Assembly: GCF_030272615.1 (NCBI RefSeq)
Contig: NC_081405.1
Coordinates: 158,021,954 to 158,085,953, forward strand
Length of the DNA stretch: 64,000 nucleotides
Direction: 5' to 3'
From: Cryptomeria japonica
Taxonomy: Eukaryota; Streptophyta; Pinopsida; Cupressales; Cupressaceae
How positions within the stretch are numbered: the first letter of the stretch is position 1; each line of letters starts with the position of its first letter. The notes under the pieces were generated by a model. That model searched no databases. It was not told the DNA's origin and saw only the letters and a list, made by a program, of their open reading frames with translations. The position numbers were made by a program, and so were the translations under genes. Shown piece by piece: positions 33,073 through 44,629 of the stretch.

Positions 33073-34080
33073 TAAATTAATATATTGTATATTAATATAT
33101 TAATATATTAAAAAATGATAGACTAATTATGTGCAAATTTAGTTATTGAATTTACTTATTAAAATCAAATATCTGATATAATCGGATATCCAATTTCTAT
33201 TGTACAAATTTCAAATTTCAAATTTTGGCTTAGGTTTTCTTTGGGATTTGGCTTGGAAGTGACAAGCCTAGAAAGTCAACTAAAAAAATGTGTTTTTCAG
33301 TATTCCTTGATTTTCCAGACTTTACACTGGTGGTTGACAATTTTTTTATAGCCAAAAATGATAAAATGGAAAGGGTTTTTTAAGGACGTTCTCAGATTTC
33401 CAACAATATAAGGCTTGTCTTATTTCGACTTTAATAAATAATTATTTATTTTCTAATTGAATTCTGACAAAAGTCTAGATTGATAGACTGGTTGAAAAAC
33501 ACTCATAACTTTCAAACAGTATAGCATTTTTTGAATCCGAAACATGTGTCGCATCCTATGCTTCATCTACTATAAGGAAAAAAAAATTAAAAATTGAATT
33601 TTATAACGTTTTGATCAAGTTAAGGTGGTCAGACGTAGGAGTTTATGAATTTTTAAAAAGTTGTAGTAAAAAATTCATAAATAATTATTTACTCTATAAA
33701 AAATTATAAAAAAATATGTGTCACATCTGAACATGAGTCTAATACTTATATTATAAATTTTATAAAACAATATTATGATTTGATTGTGATTAGGGTGGTC
33801 AGACATACGCCTACTTCTTATCTTTTTCCTGAAATTTTAGTACCACTACATTGGAATTTGAAATTTTCATCGAATACGATTTTTTTTTTCCAAAAAATAA
33901 CTAGTAGCTTAGAAACTGCATTCAATTTTCTATAGATTCTCTTCTTACATATTTTAAAAGTAATTTTCACAACTTATTCAAATTTTCATGTCAAGTTGCA
34001 TAACTCTGATTTTCTGAAATTTCATTGCCACTTAAGGGCCTGTTTTGGCACACCATAATCCTGCACATACCTTGAAGTAA
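33073..34080 (+). repeat. duplicated block, copy 1
   Basis: It starts with TTAATATATTGTATATTAAT words, then ATCTGATATAATCGGATATCC, GGGATTTGGCTTGGAAGTGAC and GTGTCGCATCCTATGCTTCA. The same order recurs at 45,691-46,403. Copy 2 lacks the part corresponding to about 33,743-34,195. No coding region recognised. Confidence 0.88.
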
Positions 34081-34516
34081 GGATGGAGGGTGAGATATGG
34101 AGGGAGGGGGGAATAAAGGGGGTGTGAGACTTAGAAAGGGAGGGAGAAAGAAGAGGAGGGATACAAGAAAAAAGAGAGAGAGAGAGAAGGGGGGATTGCG
34201 AGAGAGCTAGAGATAGGGCTAAGGAGGGAATGGGATAAAAAGTGTGTAAAGAGAAGGGGGGAGAGACCTAGAGAGGGGAAGGAATGAGTAAGAAAGAGAG
34301 GAGGATACCTAGAGAGAGTAGAGAGTGAGGAATAAAGTGAGGGACAAACCTAGAGAGAGAAGGGAGTGAGGTCGAGAGACTTGGGAATAAAGGACATAGA
34401 GGGGAATGGAGGTGAAAGGCCATAGGAGGATGAGGGGGATACAAAGGTAAACATGAAGGGAACGAGATAATTGGGGATAAAGGACATAGAATGGAAGGGA
34501 GATCCAAGAGGCATAA

Positions 34517-34596
<80 letters not shown>

Positions 34597-35921
34597 ATAC
34601 TTGGGGATAAAGGATATAGAGGGGAAGGGAGATGAGAGGCCTAGAGGGGAAAGAGAGGTGGGAGACTTAGGGATAAACGACATAGAGGGGAAGGGAGGTG
34701 AGAGGCATAGAGGGGAGAGAGAGGTGAGATGGGGGTTTAAGGAGGTTGGGGGGATAGATAGGTAAACATGAAAAAAGTGGGGGAGAGGCCTAGAGAGAGG
34801 ATGGAGTGAGGACTAAATTAAGGGAAAGAGGTGAGAGAGGTAATGAGATGGGTGTAAGGATGGAGAGGGAGAGAGAGAGGGATAGGGGAATAAGGGAATT
34901 GTGAGAGCTAGAGAGGGGAGGGATAAAGAAGAGTACACATATAATAATGAAGAGAGAGAAGAGGTAAGGGGATACATATAATATGAGATCTAGTTCATAG
35001 AGAGACATGGAATTATCAGGGAATGGAGATAAAGGTGGATTGATAGGGAGATTTAACTAGAGAGATAGATTTTGATAAATGAGATACCTAGAGGGGAGAG
35101 AGGGGTGAGTTGGAGGTTTAAGGAAGGTGGGTGGATACTGAGGTAGACATGAAGGGAACAAGAGACTTGGTGATAAAGGGCATATAAGGGAAGTGAAGTG
35201 AGAGGTCTAGAGGGAAGAGATAGTTAATGAGGTTTAAGGAGGGTGGGAGGGATAGAGAGGTAAACATGAAGGGGATGAGAGACTTGGGGATAAAGGATAT
35301 AGAGGGGAAGGGAGGTCAAAGGCCTAGAGGGGAGAGAGAGGTGAGATGGGCATTTGAGGAGGGTGGGGGGATACAGATGAAAACATGAAGGGAATGACAT
35401 ACTTGTGGATAAATAACATAGACAAGAATAGAGGTGAGAGGCCTAGATGAGAGATTAAGGAGGATGAGGGGGATATAGAGGTAAACATGAAGGGAATGAG
35501 ATTCTTGGGGATGAATGACATAGAGTGGAAGGGAGGTGAGAGGCCTAGAGGGGAGAGAGAGGTGGGAGACTTGGGGATAAAGTACATAGAGGGGAAGGGA
35601 GGTGGGAGGCCTAGAGGGGAGGGAGAGGAGAGATGGGGGTTTAAGGAGGGTGGGGGGATAGAGAGGTAAATATGAATGGAATGAGATACTCTAGGATAAT
35701 GGACATAGAAGGGAAGGGAGGTGAGAGGCATAGAGGGGAGAGAGAGGTGATATGGGGATTTAAGGAGGGGAGATAGAGAGGTAAACATGAGAGAGAGATT
35801 TAGGGAAAGAGGTGAGAGAGGGAATGAGATGGGTGTAAGGATGGAGAGGGAGATAGAGAGGGATAGGGTAATAAGGGAATTGTGAGAGCTAGAGAGGGGA
35901 GGGACAAAGAAGCATACATAT
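34080..35921 (+). repeat. GA-rich higher-order satellite, first block
   Basis: Short GA-rich words (GGAGGTGAGAGGCCTAGAGG, GACTTGGGGATAAAGGACAT, GGTAAACATGAAGGGAA) build sub-units of roughly 60-150 bp. These in turn form a ~0.97-kb unit marked by GAGATCTAGTTCATAGAGAG at about 34,985, 45,487, 47,140, 48,852 and 49,811. Subtracting the inserted elements, the steps are about 960-980 bp. A (GA)n run lies at 34,519-34,591. The Ser/Leu/Pro-rich open frames on the minus strand are artefacts of the repeat. Confidence 0.88.
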
Positions 35922-36697
35922 TGTTTATGGTGAAAATGGAAACAACATTGAAAGACTAAATAGATTCAACCACAAAACCCTAGCCTAACAACAACAAAGA
36001 TCCACCATAACATATGAAGATTACCTAAGACAATGCAAATGAAATGAAATCACAAAGATTATACCATCACATGTCCAATAGGGTTTGGATCTCCATTATT
36101 CCTATATCCATTAATCTTGCTTGATATATTTGCTCTTAGATTTTATGTGTGCACAAGAGCTCAACAAAGAACGAAAATGTGGTTGTAAGTAGGCTTGATC
36201 ACATATGAAAGTTCGAATGCTAGAGTAGTCGGGAAGTCAGTTGGGGGTCTGATAATGAAGCATCTCCTTATATAGAAGACACTATAAGAAATGGAGGGAT
36301 AAGATTGAGAGGTGTAAAAGATAAATGGTTGGCTATGATTAGAGGGTAGGTAGAAGAAATAATAAAATAATGAGAGGGTAGGTAGTGTAGGAATTAAGAG
36401 ATGAATAACATGTGTCATAGGTAGAAAAGGTTAATGAATTAATTAAATAAATAAAGATTTATTTAATTAATAGAATAAGTGGGATCAATTAAATAAATAA
36501 AAGTATTTTTTTAATTTAGGAAAAGGATAATTTAAATAAATAAGTGTATTTATTTAAATGAGAAATAAGGCTAGAAGAGGATAAATGAATTGATTAAATA
36601 AATAAAGATTTATTCAATTAATAGAAGAATTAGGCTAAAGTAATTGAATAAATAAAGATATTTATTTAATTAGACTGGACAATTTTAAGTGTCTACA
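35922..36697 (-). repeat. 3' LTR of element 1 (776 bp)
   Basis: Plus-strand ends TGTTTATGG and GTGTCTACA. Homologous to 44630-45436 and 48075-48802. The last third consists of TTTAATTAAT and AAATAAATAAAG words. Confidence 0.92.
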
Positions 36698-36712
36698 TTT
36701 TGCCCCTCTTTG
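36698..36712 (-). promoter_or_regulatory. polypurine tract of element 1
   Basis: The minus strand reads CAAAGAGGGGCAAAA directly before the TGTAGACAC start of the 3' LTR. Confidence 0.85.
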
Positions 36713-37897
36713 AGACAATGCAGCTTGTCGTGTTGTTTCAAAGAAGATAAGATGAACTGATACGAAGTTGGCCCAAGATGGGAATGATATGCCCCCTTGA
36801 GAGATTGGATGAAAATGTCTGGAAAGATCGCAGACAATCTCTGGATAAGAAAGAAAGGCTAGAAATGACTGACAAGACATGATAGAGTGACATAGTCACT
36901 AGATAAAGAAGATTGTCTCGAGAGACTAGGGCTATGGCTAGGGCTACGGCTAGGGAAGTTTATAAGATAGACCACAAGGGAAAACATCCTCATTGTCATC
37001 CACACATCCAAGAGATCAGAGTACAAAGAGAGAATAGAGTAGCAACAGTCAGCAGCGATGGCATTGGTTCACAGATTCGATCGCGTTCACCGATTTCAGA
37101 GGCCAGCAAATGTAGGAGAGTCGGTAAGTACCGCAAGACCTCCTTGTACCTTGTCACAATAAATGTTGTCATTAATGCATGTTAGTCAGAGAAATAAATG
37201 CATTTTAGGTATGTCAAGCAGGGGGAAAAAAATGCTAAAGTGCATCTGTGCTAGTGCCAGGCGCGCCTGGGTAGGCTAGGTGCGTCTGTGTTTGTGCCAG
37301 GTGTGTCTATGAATGAAATATCATCTATGTCAAATGCGTGCATGTATATGTTGTGCAAGTGCGTTTATGTTGTATGGGTGCATCTATGCAAAGCAGAGGC
37401 ACGTCTATGTATGTCAGGCATGTCTGTGCAGTGCATATGCATATGTGCAGTATGTAAGCGCGTTTATGTCTTCTAGGTCGAATCGGCAGTTCTGTGATGA
37501 ACATACATTGTCGATTGGATAAGCTACTGAGAGGATACACTCAAGTAGGTCCTCTAAGGATGAATAGGATAGCAGATAGGGCTAGGATGAAGAGGTTGTG
37601 AGTGTGTGCAAAGTGAAAGAATGAAATGGAATCCTGAAGGAGGGAGGAGAAATGTCTCTACACATGGCATCGGTGACCCGATTTTCACCATGGTACTTGC
37701 CCAGGGTGTTACCGAAGTACTTTTCACCATTGGACGAAATGTTTTTCTTTAATTTTTTTGGTTTTTTTATTTTTTTGTGTTACAAGGTTCCTGTTTGCCA
37801 GGTTTTCACCAAGTAATGATTTTTTGTTTTTATGATTTTTTTGTATTTTTGAAAAAAATAAAAAAATTTGTATTTTGAATTAGGATACTCTGAAGAG
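36713..37897. repeat. 3' untranslated region of element 1 with a GTGCGTCTATG minisatellite
   Basis: Between the end of the coding frame and the polypurine tract. From about 37,240 to 37,475 the words GTGCGTCTGTG, GTGCATCTATG, CACGTCTATG and GCGCGTTTATG recur every 20-35 bp. T-rich runs follow at 37,745-37,780. The small open frames here are repeat artefacts. Confidence 0.7.
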
Positions 37898-39088
37898 CTA
37901 TGTGTAAAACCTACAAAGGTGCATGTTGTTGATAGGCTCTTCCAAATGTTTTCCTTCTGGGGTTGAAAGTTGATATGCACCAGATCCATAGGTTGTTGTG
38001 ATGATGTAAGGACCAAGCCAATTTGGTTCGAACTTGTCCTTCTTCTATCTGTCTTGCTGATTTTTAGGATTTTCCTTGAGAACTAAGTCACCCACCTCAA
38101 ATGTATGAGGATTTACCTTATGATTGTAGCTGCATTGTTCCTTGACTGAATGATGTGTAGCTTGAGTGACTATCTTCCTTGATAAAGGAACTGAGATAGA
38201 ATTACTAGTGTGTGAGCTACGCAGGCCCATATGCATGTCACCTGAAGAAGTTTGGGCACCCCTGATAACAAAGTCCTTTGGGGAAGATCCATTAAAGGTC
38301 CATGATGTATCGCCAGAAGGGAAAGGATGTGTGGAACAAGTGGATGAGTTATGAAGGCTTATGATTGTGAAAAGAAGTGAAAGTAGGATAGCATGATGGA
38401 GACTTAGGATCAACAAGTATGCTTTTTGACTTAAAATTGTAGAACTTTTTCCCCCTATTATTTTGATATTAGGGGAGATCAACTCTTGATCTTTTTCTTT
38501 CATAGGAATTTTATCTTTGACTTTGATTTTTGCAGAGTCCAATAGCTTTTGATTTGGATTTGGACTAAAGGACTTCTCTTTATTTTTGACTTTTAGATTT
38601 TTCTTTTCAAAGCTTGATTTTTGATCCCCAATTAGTAAGAGCTTTTCTAATTCTTGTTGATCTAAGTCTAGGAGCGGAGTGGAAATGGAATGAGTGGATG
38701 AAATGGTAAGGCTATGTGAGTTCTCAAGAGGGTTAGCGATGCGCTCAATAGATTCTTTGTTGGAACCACTCTTAGGACTATTGATATCAAGAGTTGCTTG
38801 CACCACTAGAGGAGATTTGCATTCAGACTTAGTAGCCACAACACTAGGTGGTTCACACCCAATTCCTTGCAAATTATTTATAGTTTGTTCTTGTTGACTG
38901 AATACCTTAGGAGATAGTGGGAGTTGATCAACATGAAAAATATACTCACCACATCCTAGGTCTTTAATCTTGAACTTTTCTTTGATCTCTGCTTGTTTTG
39001 ATGTAGAAGCTTTCAAAAATTCTGGATTAACATATGTTGAAGATGGAATAGCCTCTCGATTGATTGGTATTGTTATTTCTGATCTAGG
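37898..39088 (-). pseudogene. element 1: non-conserved linker fused to an integrase C-terminal tail
   Basis: It continues the gag-protease frame after TGA at 39089-39091. A Lys/Ser-rich linker of about 300 residues has no polymerase motifs. Then comes the tail of a Gypsy integrase: YNHKVNPHTFEVGDLVLKEN, an in-frame TAG at 38045-38047, FEPNWLGPYII, GAYQLSTPEGK and NNMHLCRFY, ending at TAG 37898-37900. In full-length relatives this tail follows the integrase core, so an internal deletion has brought it close to the protease while keeping the frame. The exact deletion junction cannot be placed without a full-length relative. Confidence 0.8.
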
Positions 39089-39811
39089 TCACAGATTGTT
39101 GCAATATATGAATGGATTTAGATCACCATTAACAGTCACTTCAACTCCATTGTGTGGAAACTTGATACATCGATGATATGTAGATGGGACTGCGCTCATC
39201 TCATGAATCCATGGGCATCCCAAGAGTATATTGTATGTGAGAGCTAGGTCTAGGACTTGACAAGCCACATCCTTTGTAACTAGCCCTACTTTGATAGGTA
39301 AGGTGACTGTGCCTTTGGATGAACACTCTTCATCATCATATGCTTTTATGGTGATAGCATGTGTAGAAATCATAGCCTTTTTAGAATATCCCAATTGTTT
39401 AAGAGTGTTCAATGTAAAAATGTTTAGACCTACTCCTCCATCTATCAGGACTCATTTTATTCGATGTTTGTGTAGGAAGGCTTCAATGTGTAAAGGTGCA
39501 TTATGTGGTTGTCTTACGGAGGCATCGTCAGCTTTGGTGAATGTAAGGGAGTATGGAACAGAAAGGTATCCCATCATGGCTTGAAAATGGTCCACGTTCA
39601 GATCAGTGGGGACGGAAGTGTCTCTCAAAGTTTTGTCAAGAATGACTTTATGTGCAAGGGATGTGTGTAAAAGCTAAAGGATGGAGATAAGCACAGGCAT
39701 CTTCCCTAACTATTCTACAAGGTCATACTCAGGCTTGGTTGATGAGGAAGCAGTGTTTTTAGCTGGAGCACCTTGCAAATTGAATTTACCTCGACAAGTT
39801 GTAACATTACA
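39089..39811 (-). pseudogene. element 1 protease region
   Basis: Ty3/Gypsy retropepsin region, same frame as gag. The upstream helical part shows ILDKTLRDTSVPTDLNVDHF and HNAPLHIEAFLHKHRIK. The catalytic loop is VLIDGGVGLNIFTLNTLKQL, with the Asp-Gly-Gly typical of plant Gypsy elements intact. Downstream are TIKAYDDEECSSKGTVTLPI, LTYNILLGCPWIHEM and HRCIKFPHNGVEVTV, with Cys where Arg is usual in the GRPW motif. Stops at 39710-39712, 39674-39676, 39452-39454 and 39089-39091 interrupt it. This form of protease and its flanks is one I know from many plant Gypsy elements. Confidence 0.82.
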
Positions 39812-42016
39812 TTAAGAGGTAGGTTCAAAAGAAGATCCAATGCCTTTTAGGACAATATTGGGTCTTTGGGTAGAATTCTCGAGTGTTTTGTCCTTGATGA
39901 TAATGGTAGAGACATAATTGTCCATCGAAATGTGATTGATAGTTGAATCATAGTTATAAGATGCTCTGGTATAGTTGGTTTGGTCATCTATGGCTTTAGC
40001 TTTTCCCTTGTCATGTTTTGGGAATGGTTCTTTAAACATTTCATGTTCTTGATTGGATGAATGTCCTTCGATCTCAATGTCACCTCTATCAATAAGATCT
40101 TGTATGATGTTCTTCAGTCGATGACAATTTCTTGTTTTATGTCCCTTTCTCTTGTGATATTCGAAGTATTCATCATTATTCCACCAATTTGGTTCAACCT
40201 TTGGCTCATATGGAGGCAAATCTGGAATTGTTATTATTTTGTTTGCCACTAGCTTCTTGAAAACTGATTCAAGTGGTTCTCCCAATGGGGTGTACTTCCT
40301 TCGTGAATTTGTAGTTGTTTGAGTATTCACCTGATTGTTTGTAGAGATTGATCCTGAAAAAATGATTTTGGGTCATATTGTATTGGCATCAACAACACCA
40401 TCATTGACTGTGTTCTTGTTTTTATTCCAAAATCTTGGCTTGTCTTTTCCTTTATAGTCCTCTTTGTTTTCTTTGAATATTTTGATGATGCCTTGCTCAA
40501 TTAGGACCTTCTCTATTGCTAAGCCTTTTTCAATGATGTCCTTGAAGGTGGACAAACAAACTTTTCTTAAGTCATAACCAATGTCTTTGTTAACATTTTG
40601 GGTGAACATCTCTACCATTTGTTTTTGTGGAATTTCACAAGAGCATCTGCTGGCTAGATTCCTCCATCTTTATAAAAATGATGAAAAAGACTCTCCATCC
40701 TTTTGCTTGGCATTGCACAAAGTAGTGACTGATATGTTTGTCTCTATGTTTTATGAGAAATCTTGGATAAAAGCCTTTGCTAAGTCACACCATGACTTAA
40801 TTCCAGGTGGAAGTTGGGAGAACCATTCCATGGCTTGATCTCCTAAGCTTTGTGGGAATAATCTCATCAAATATGTCTCTTCTGCTGCTACCTCAATGCA
40901 GGCTATGAAAAAATGTCTTATATGTGCCTTAGGATCCCCTTCTCCTCTGTACTTATCGAACTTAGGTGTCACAAAGTGTGTAGGAAAAGGAGGCATTGGA
41001 ATGCTTTTGTCAAATGGATAGGGACATATGTCTCTCATTGTGTAAGTTAGCTTCGGTGTATTTATGTCCTCCATTTTCTTTTGTAAGTCCTTTATTTTCT
41101 GCTCCAAATTATTCTTAGGTGGAGATCGACTTCTTAGACCCTATCCCATGCCTGAACCACTGTGTGGAGGAGGGGCATGTTGCATATATGGATGGTATTG
41201 ATCATACACATGTTCATATGGAGGAGGTCTACAATGATATTGCGTATATGGATCACTTGGTATAGAGTCATGGTGAGGAATGGAATATCTTCTTTGTCCA
41301 TGTATACCATACTCTACAGGCATGTCATGAGTTTGTTCTAGTGTGTTTCCCCCAAATTTAACACGGGGTTTCCTTGTGTCCAAATTTTGAACATGCCTTC
41401 GTATATCCAATTGCTTTGGTGGTTGATCCTTAGCATTGGTATGTGATTGAATATATTTTTCTGCATAAGACTTCCATAATGGTCTACGAAGGTGAGTATC
41501 ATATGCTTCACCATGTGTGTATGGGACCTCTGGTTTTTTAAGCAAATATGATGGTGGTTCAGGCACAAGTTGTGGTCCTCTATTGCCTCCACTATTAGGC
41601 CTCCTTTGATCCATGTTGAGGTGAGGTTATTGCAAAGGTCAATTTTCCATTTTTTGAGACATGTCAAACTCATGAGGGATCTTGGCTCCACTTTGTGCCA
41701 TCACTTGTAAGAAGTATTGTCTATCGCTCCTCATTATTTCCTCAACCAATCGATTAAAATGGGGATCCATAATGGAGTCTTCCACTTCTGTTGAATGTAT
41801 GGAAAAGTTGTCCATATTGTCATTGTGTGTGTCATTGTTGTTTGTAGTGTCCATGTTCTCAACATTTGGAATGTTTCTATAGGCATCCATGTCAGGTAAT
41901 GTGGTATGATCAGAATTGAAAAAGACATCATTATCATACTCATAGGAACTCATGTTTGCGGACTCTTGAGCCTCTTTAGCTTCTCTCCTAGATTTTTGGG
42001 AATGGGTTTCAAACAT
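39812..42016 (-). pseudogene. element 1 gag, seven in-frame stops, no frameshift
   Basis: Starts at ATG 42016 (MFETHSQKSRREAKE). The N-terminal half is acidic then Pro/Tyr/His-rich. A coiled segment (LEQKIKDLQKKMED) leads into the retrotransposon-gag core: FDKYRGEGDPKAHIRHFF, QAMEWFSQLPPGIKSWCDLA and NLASRCSCEIPQKQMVEMF. The nucleocapsid has YFEYHKRKGHKTRNCHRL, a zinc-knuckle relic whose first Cys position is Phe. Stops: TGA 41639-41641, TAA 41627-41629, TAG 41141-41143, TAA 40751-40753, TAA 40670-40672, TGA 40373-40375, TAA 39812-39814. All pieces share one phase. Confidence 0.85.
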
Positions 42017-43649
42017 GAACTAGGTCCTGACCAAGATGTGAGAGACTAGATGAAAATGGAAAGAGTATGGAAGACCAAGAGTTGGATGGAATGTAAATGA
42101 ATGTGAGGTGTACTTGCAATGTCCAAAGTGTAAGACCAAGTATGTTTGTAGTAGAGTAGGTGTGACTTCCAAAGAGATGATAGTTTCTCTTGATGAGGTA
42201 AGTTGACCTTGACTTTAAGTAAGACCAAATGAGACCCAAAGGTGATAGACCTTGATGAGGGACCACTTAGCAAAATGTTGTTGTATGTAGTGTGTTGACA
42301 AAGCAAGACGAGGACAAGCAAGTGACCTTTTGACTCAAGTTTAGACAAATGTGAATGTAATGCAAGGTGTAAAACAATGATGAACTTTGTGAGACCCAGA
42401 AATATGTTGAATGCTAGATGAAAACTTAGAGAAATAACTTAGGAAGCTCAAGAATGCTAAAACTGACTGCTCTTGTTTGCTGGATCATGAGTTTTTTCCA
42501 ATACTGAACACAGACGTGTTTGTATACTTTATAAATGCGGTTCTAAAATCTAAGTGCAATTTTTCCAATTTATGAAGTTGTTTGTTGTGACCAAATCTGA
42601 ATTTTTGATTGTTTTTCCATGACAAGAGGACACAATGTTGATGAAGACTCAATGTTTGCAAGTGTTTAGACTCAAAATGACTCAAATAAAAGTGTGTTGT
42701 TTGATGTAAAAATGTTTTGCATACACTTGAAGACATAAAAGACACAATGTTTTGATGTTTGATCTTGAATGTTTGATTGTTCAAAAGAAGACAAGCACAA
42801 TTCTTATGGCTGGCCAGGACAATAGTTGTTGATCCCACATGAGGCTATGCTATTCAGAGCGGATACTTAGATGGTTGACCCCATTAGCTCCACCCTTGAC
42901 ACTCACTTATTTGGGCAGCCAAGCATCAGTCCCCACGAAAACTCCTTGTGGTGAACTTTGCATCTCTACTAAGAATCGTATGTGTGTGGGCCGCTCTAGA
43001 GGTCCGACCTCCTGCCCCAACAACTAGAAGGATTTTGGCTTTCTAAAACAAAAAGTTGCTAGTAAGGGCATCCGCTCGTGTGGCCATACATGTGGCACTT
43101 TCAGCTCTGTAAATACAGAAGGCTCCCAGCCGGTAGGGATTACGCCCTACAACTGATCAAATAAATTTGATCAAACAGGTTTATGGGGAGACATAGTGTC
43201 GGTATGAACTAATCAACACACATTATCCATAGTTTTCACCATGGATATAGTTGCTTATAATGGTTCAGAAGAGGTGGGTTTTTCTCACTACCACTTGGGT
43301 CGCTCTCTCCTCACTAGTATTCTTAATGACCACACGGGGAGATAGGCCCTCTAAAGATTAAACAAAAAGAGCCTATTGCTCAAGACACAAAAGACACTGG
43401 TTCAATTTTAGTGCACCAATTGAAGTGTTTGCTAGTCTATGAAAACAAGACACACAATAAAGATCAAAAACCCTTGCCAAGGTCCTGCAACAAAGATCTA
43501 TTACTAGTTTGGATTGTTTCAAATGATCACCCCTTCCTGCAAGCGCACAAGTTAGGTAAATTTTAGATCCAAAAGACTTTGTGAAATAGGGGCCTTCAAC
43601 AATGCGTTTTTTTGACCAATTCAAAGATCTGATTCATCACAAAAAAAGA
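42017..43649. other. proximal leader of element 1
   Basis: No coding region. Contains a GC-richer block (about 42,839-43,190) with GGTCCGACCTCCTGCCCC and CCAGCCGGTAGGGATTACGC, unlike the AT-rich remainder; it could be a structured leader or packaging region. That role is a guess. Confidence 0.45.
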
Positions 43650-44480
43650 CCACCTGTAAAATTCCAAGAAATTTCTAGAAATGTAAGAAAATCCAAAAAA
43701 TTTGCTAATTTGCTCCAAAAATTAATTTTTTATGAAAAATCATAAAAAATTCATATAAAATGCAAAATTTATCCAAAAACTTTGAACTTTTTACTAGACA
43801 CTCCTGATGACCTTCCAAACCTATATAAAAAAATTCATACAAAATTTCCATGCAATTTGTGAGATATGAACAAACTAATGCAAACTCCTAATTTTCAAAG
43901 ATCCAATTGTTTAGGAATGATTTTGCATCAAATTTAAAATCACAAAGAACATATACTGTGTATAATTCTATGAGATTTCCAAAAATGTAATAAAATCCAA
44001 AAAATTCGCTAATTTTTTCTCAAAATTTATTTTTTATGAAAATACATAACAAATTCATAGAAACTTCACATATGCTCCAAAAAATTTGAAATTTTTACTC
44101 AGCACCTCTGATAATGTTCTTGACTTGGAAAAAAAATTTACGCCACAATTCAAAGTCGGTTGTGAGATTTGATCAAAATAATGAAAAACCCTAATTTTTA
44201 AAGATCCAATTTTTTAGGAAATATTTTGCATCAAAATTAAAATTACAAAAAATAGATCCTATTTATAATTATGAGAGATTTCCAAAAATGTAAGAAAATC
44301 TAAAAAATTTGATCATTTGCTTTGAAAATTATTTTTTTATGGAAAATCATAAAAAATTCATAGAAAATGAAAATTTGCTCCAAAAATTCTGAATTTTGGA
44401 TTGAGAGCTCTTGATATTGTCTTCAACCTACAAAAAAAAATTGATGCAATAATTCCAAGTTTTTTGTGATAGCGGATCAA
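43650..44480. repeat. three tandem ~303-bp repeats in the element 1 leader
   Basis: TAAGAAAATCCAAAAAATTTG-like words occur near 43,677, 43,982 and 44,285, each followed in order by a TTTTTTATG(A/G)AAAATCAT block, an AAATTCATAGAAA block and a TTGTGA block. Period 303-305 bp, about 2.7 copies. Very AT-rich and non-coding. Confidence 0.85.
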
Positions 44481-44610
44481 ATATCTCCAAGATCTTGATC
44501 TTGTGTCCAAAACCCTAGCTGCACAGGGTTATTCTCCAAATTGTTTTACAAAACAACAATATAGGGTTAGAAAAACCCGCCAAAAACACAGATCTAACAA
44601 AAATCCATGT

Positions 44611-44626
44611 CCCACAGGGCATGCCA
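44611..44626 (-). promoter_or_regulatory. primer binding site of element 1
   Basis: The minus strand reads TGGCATGCCCTGTGGG, three bases after the 5' LTR. The 3-base spacing matches element 2, but the tRNA partner is different and not identified. Confidence 0.75.
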
Positions 44627-44629
44627 AAA

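Noticed and set aside
32712-33080. 122-codon Ser/Pro/Leu-rich open frame
   Set aside because: It is a CT-rich simple repeat; every frame of such a tract is open.
34309-35788. Minus-strand Ser/Leu/Pro-rich open frames in the GA arrays (also 46,474-49,549)
   Set aside because: The frames follow the repeat period, have no stops only because of purine-strand composition, and recur in every array copy.
42839-43190. GC-richer block as an RNA gene
   Set aside because: I could not find cloverleaf or other known RNA features by eye; it is reported only as part of the element 1 leader.
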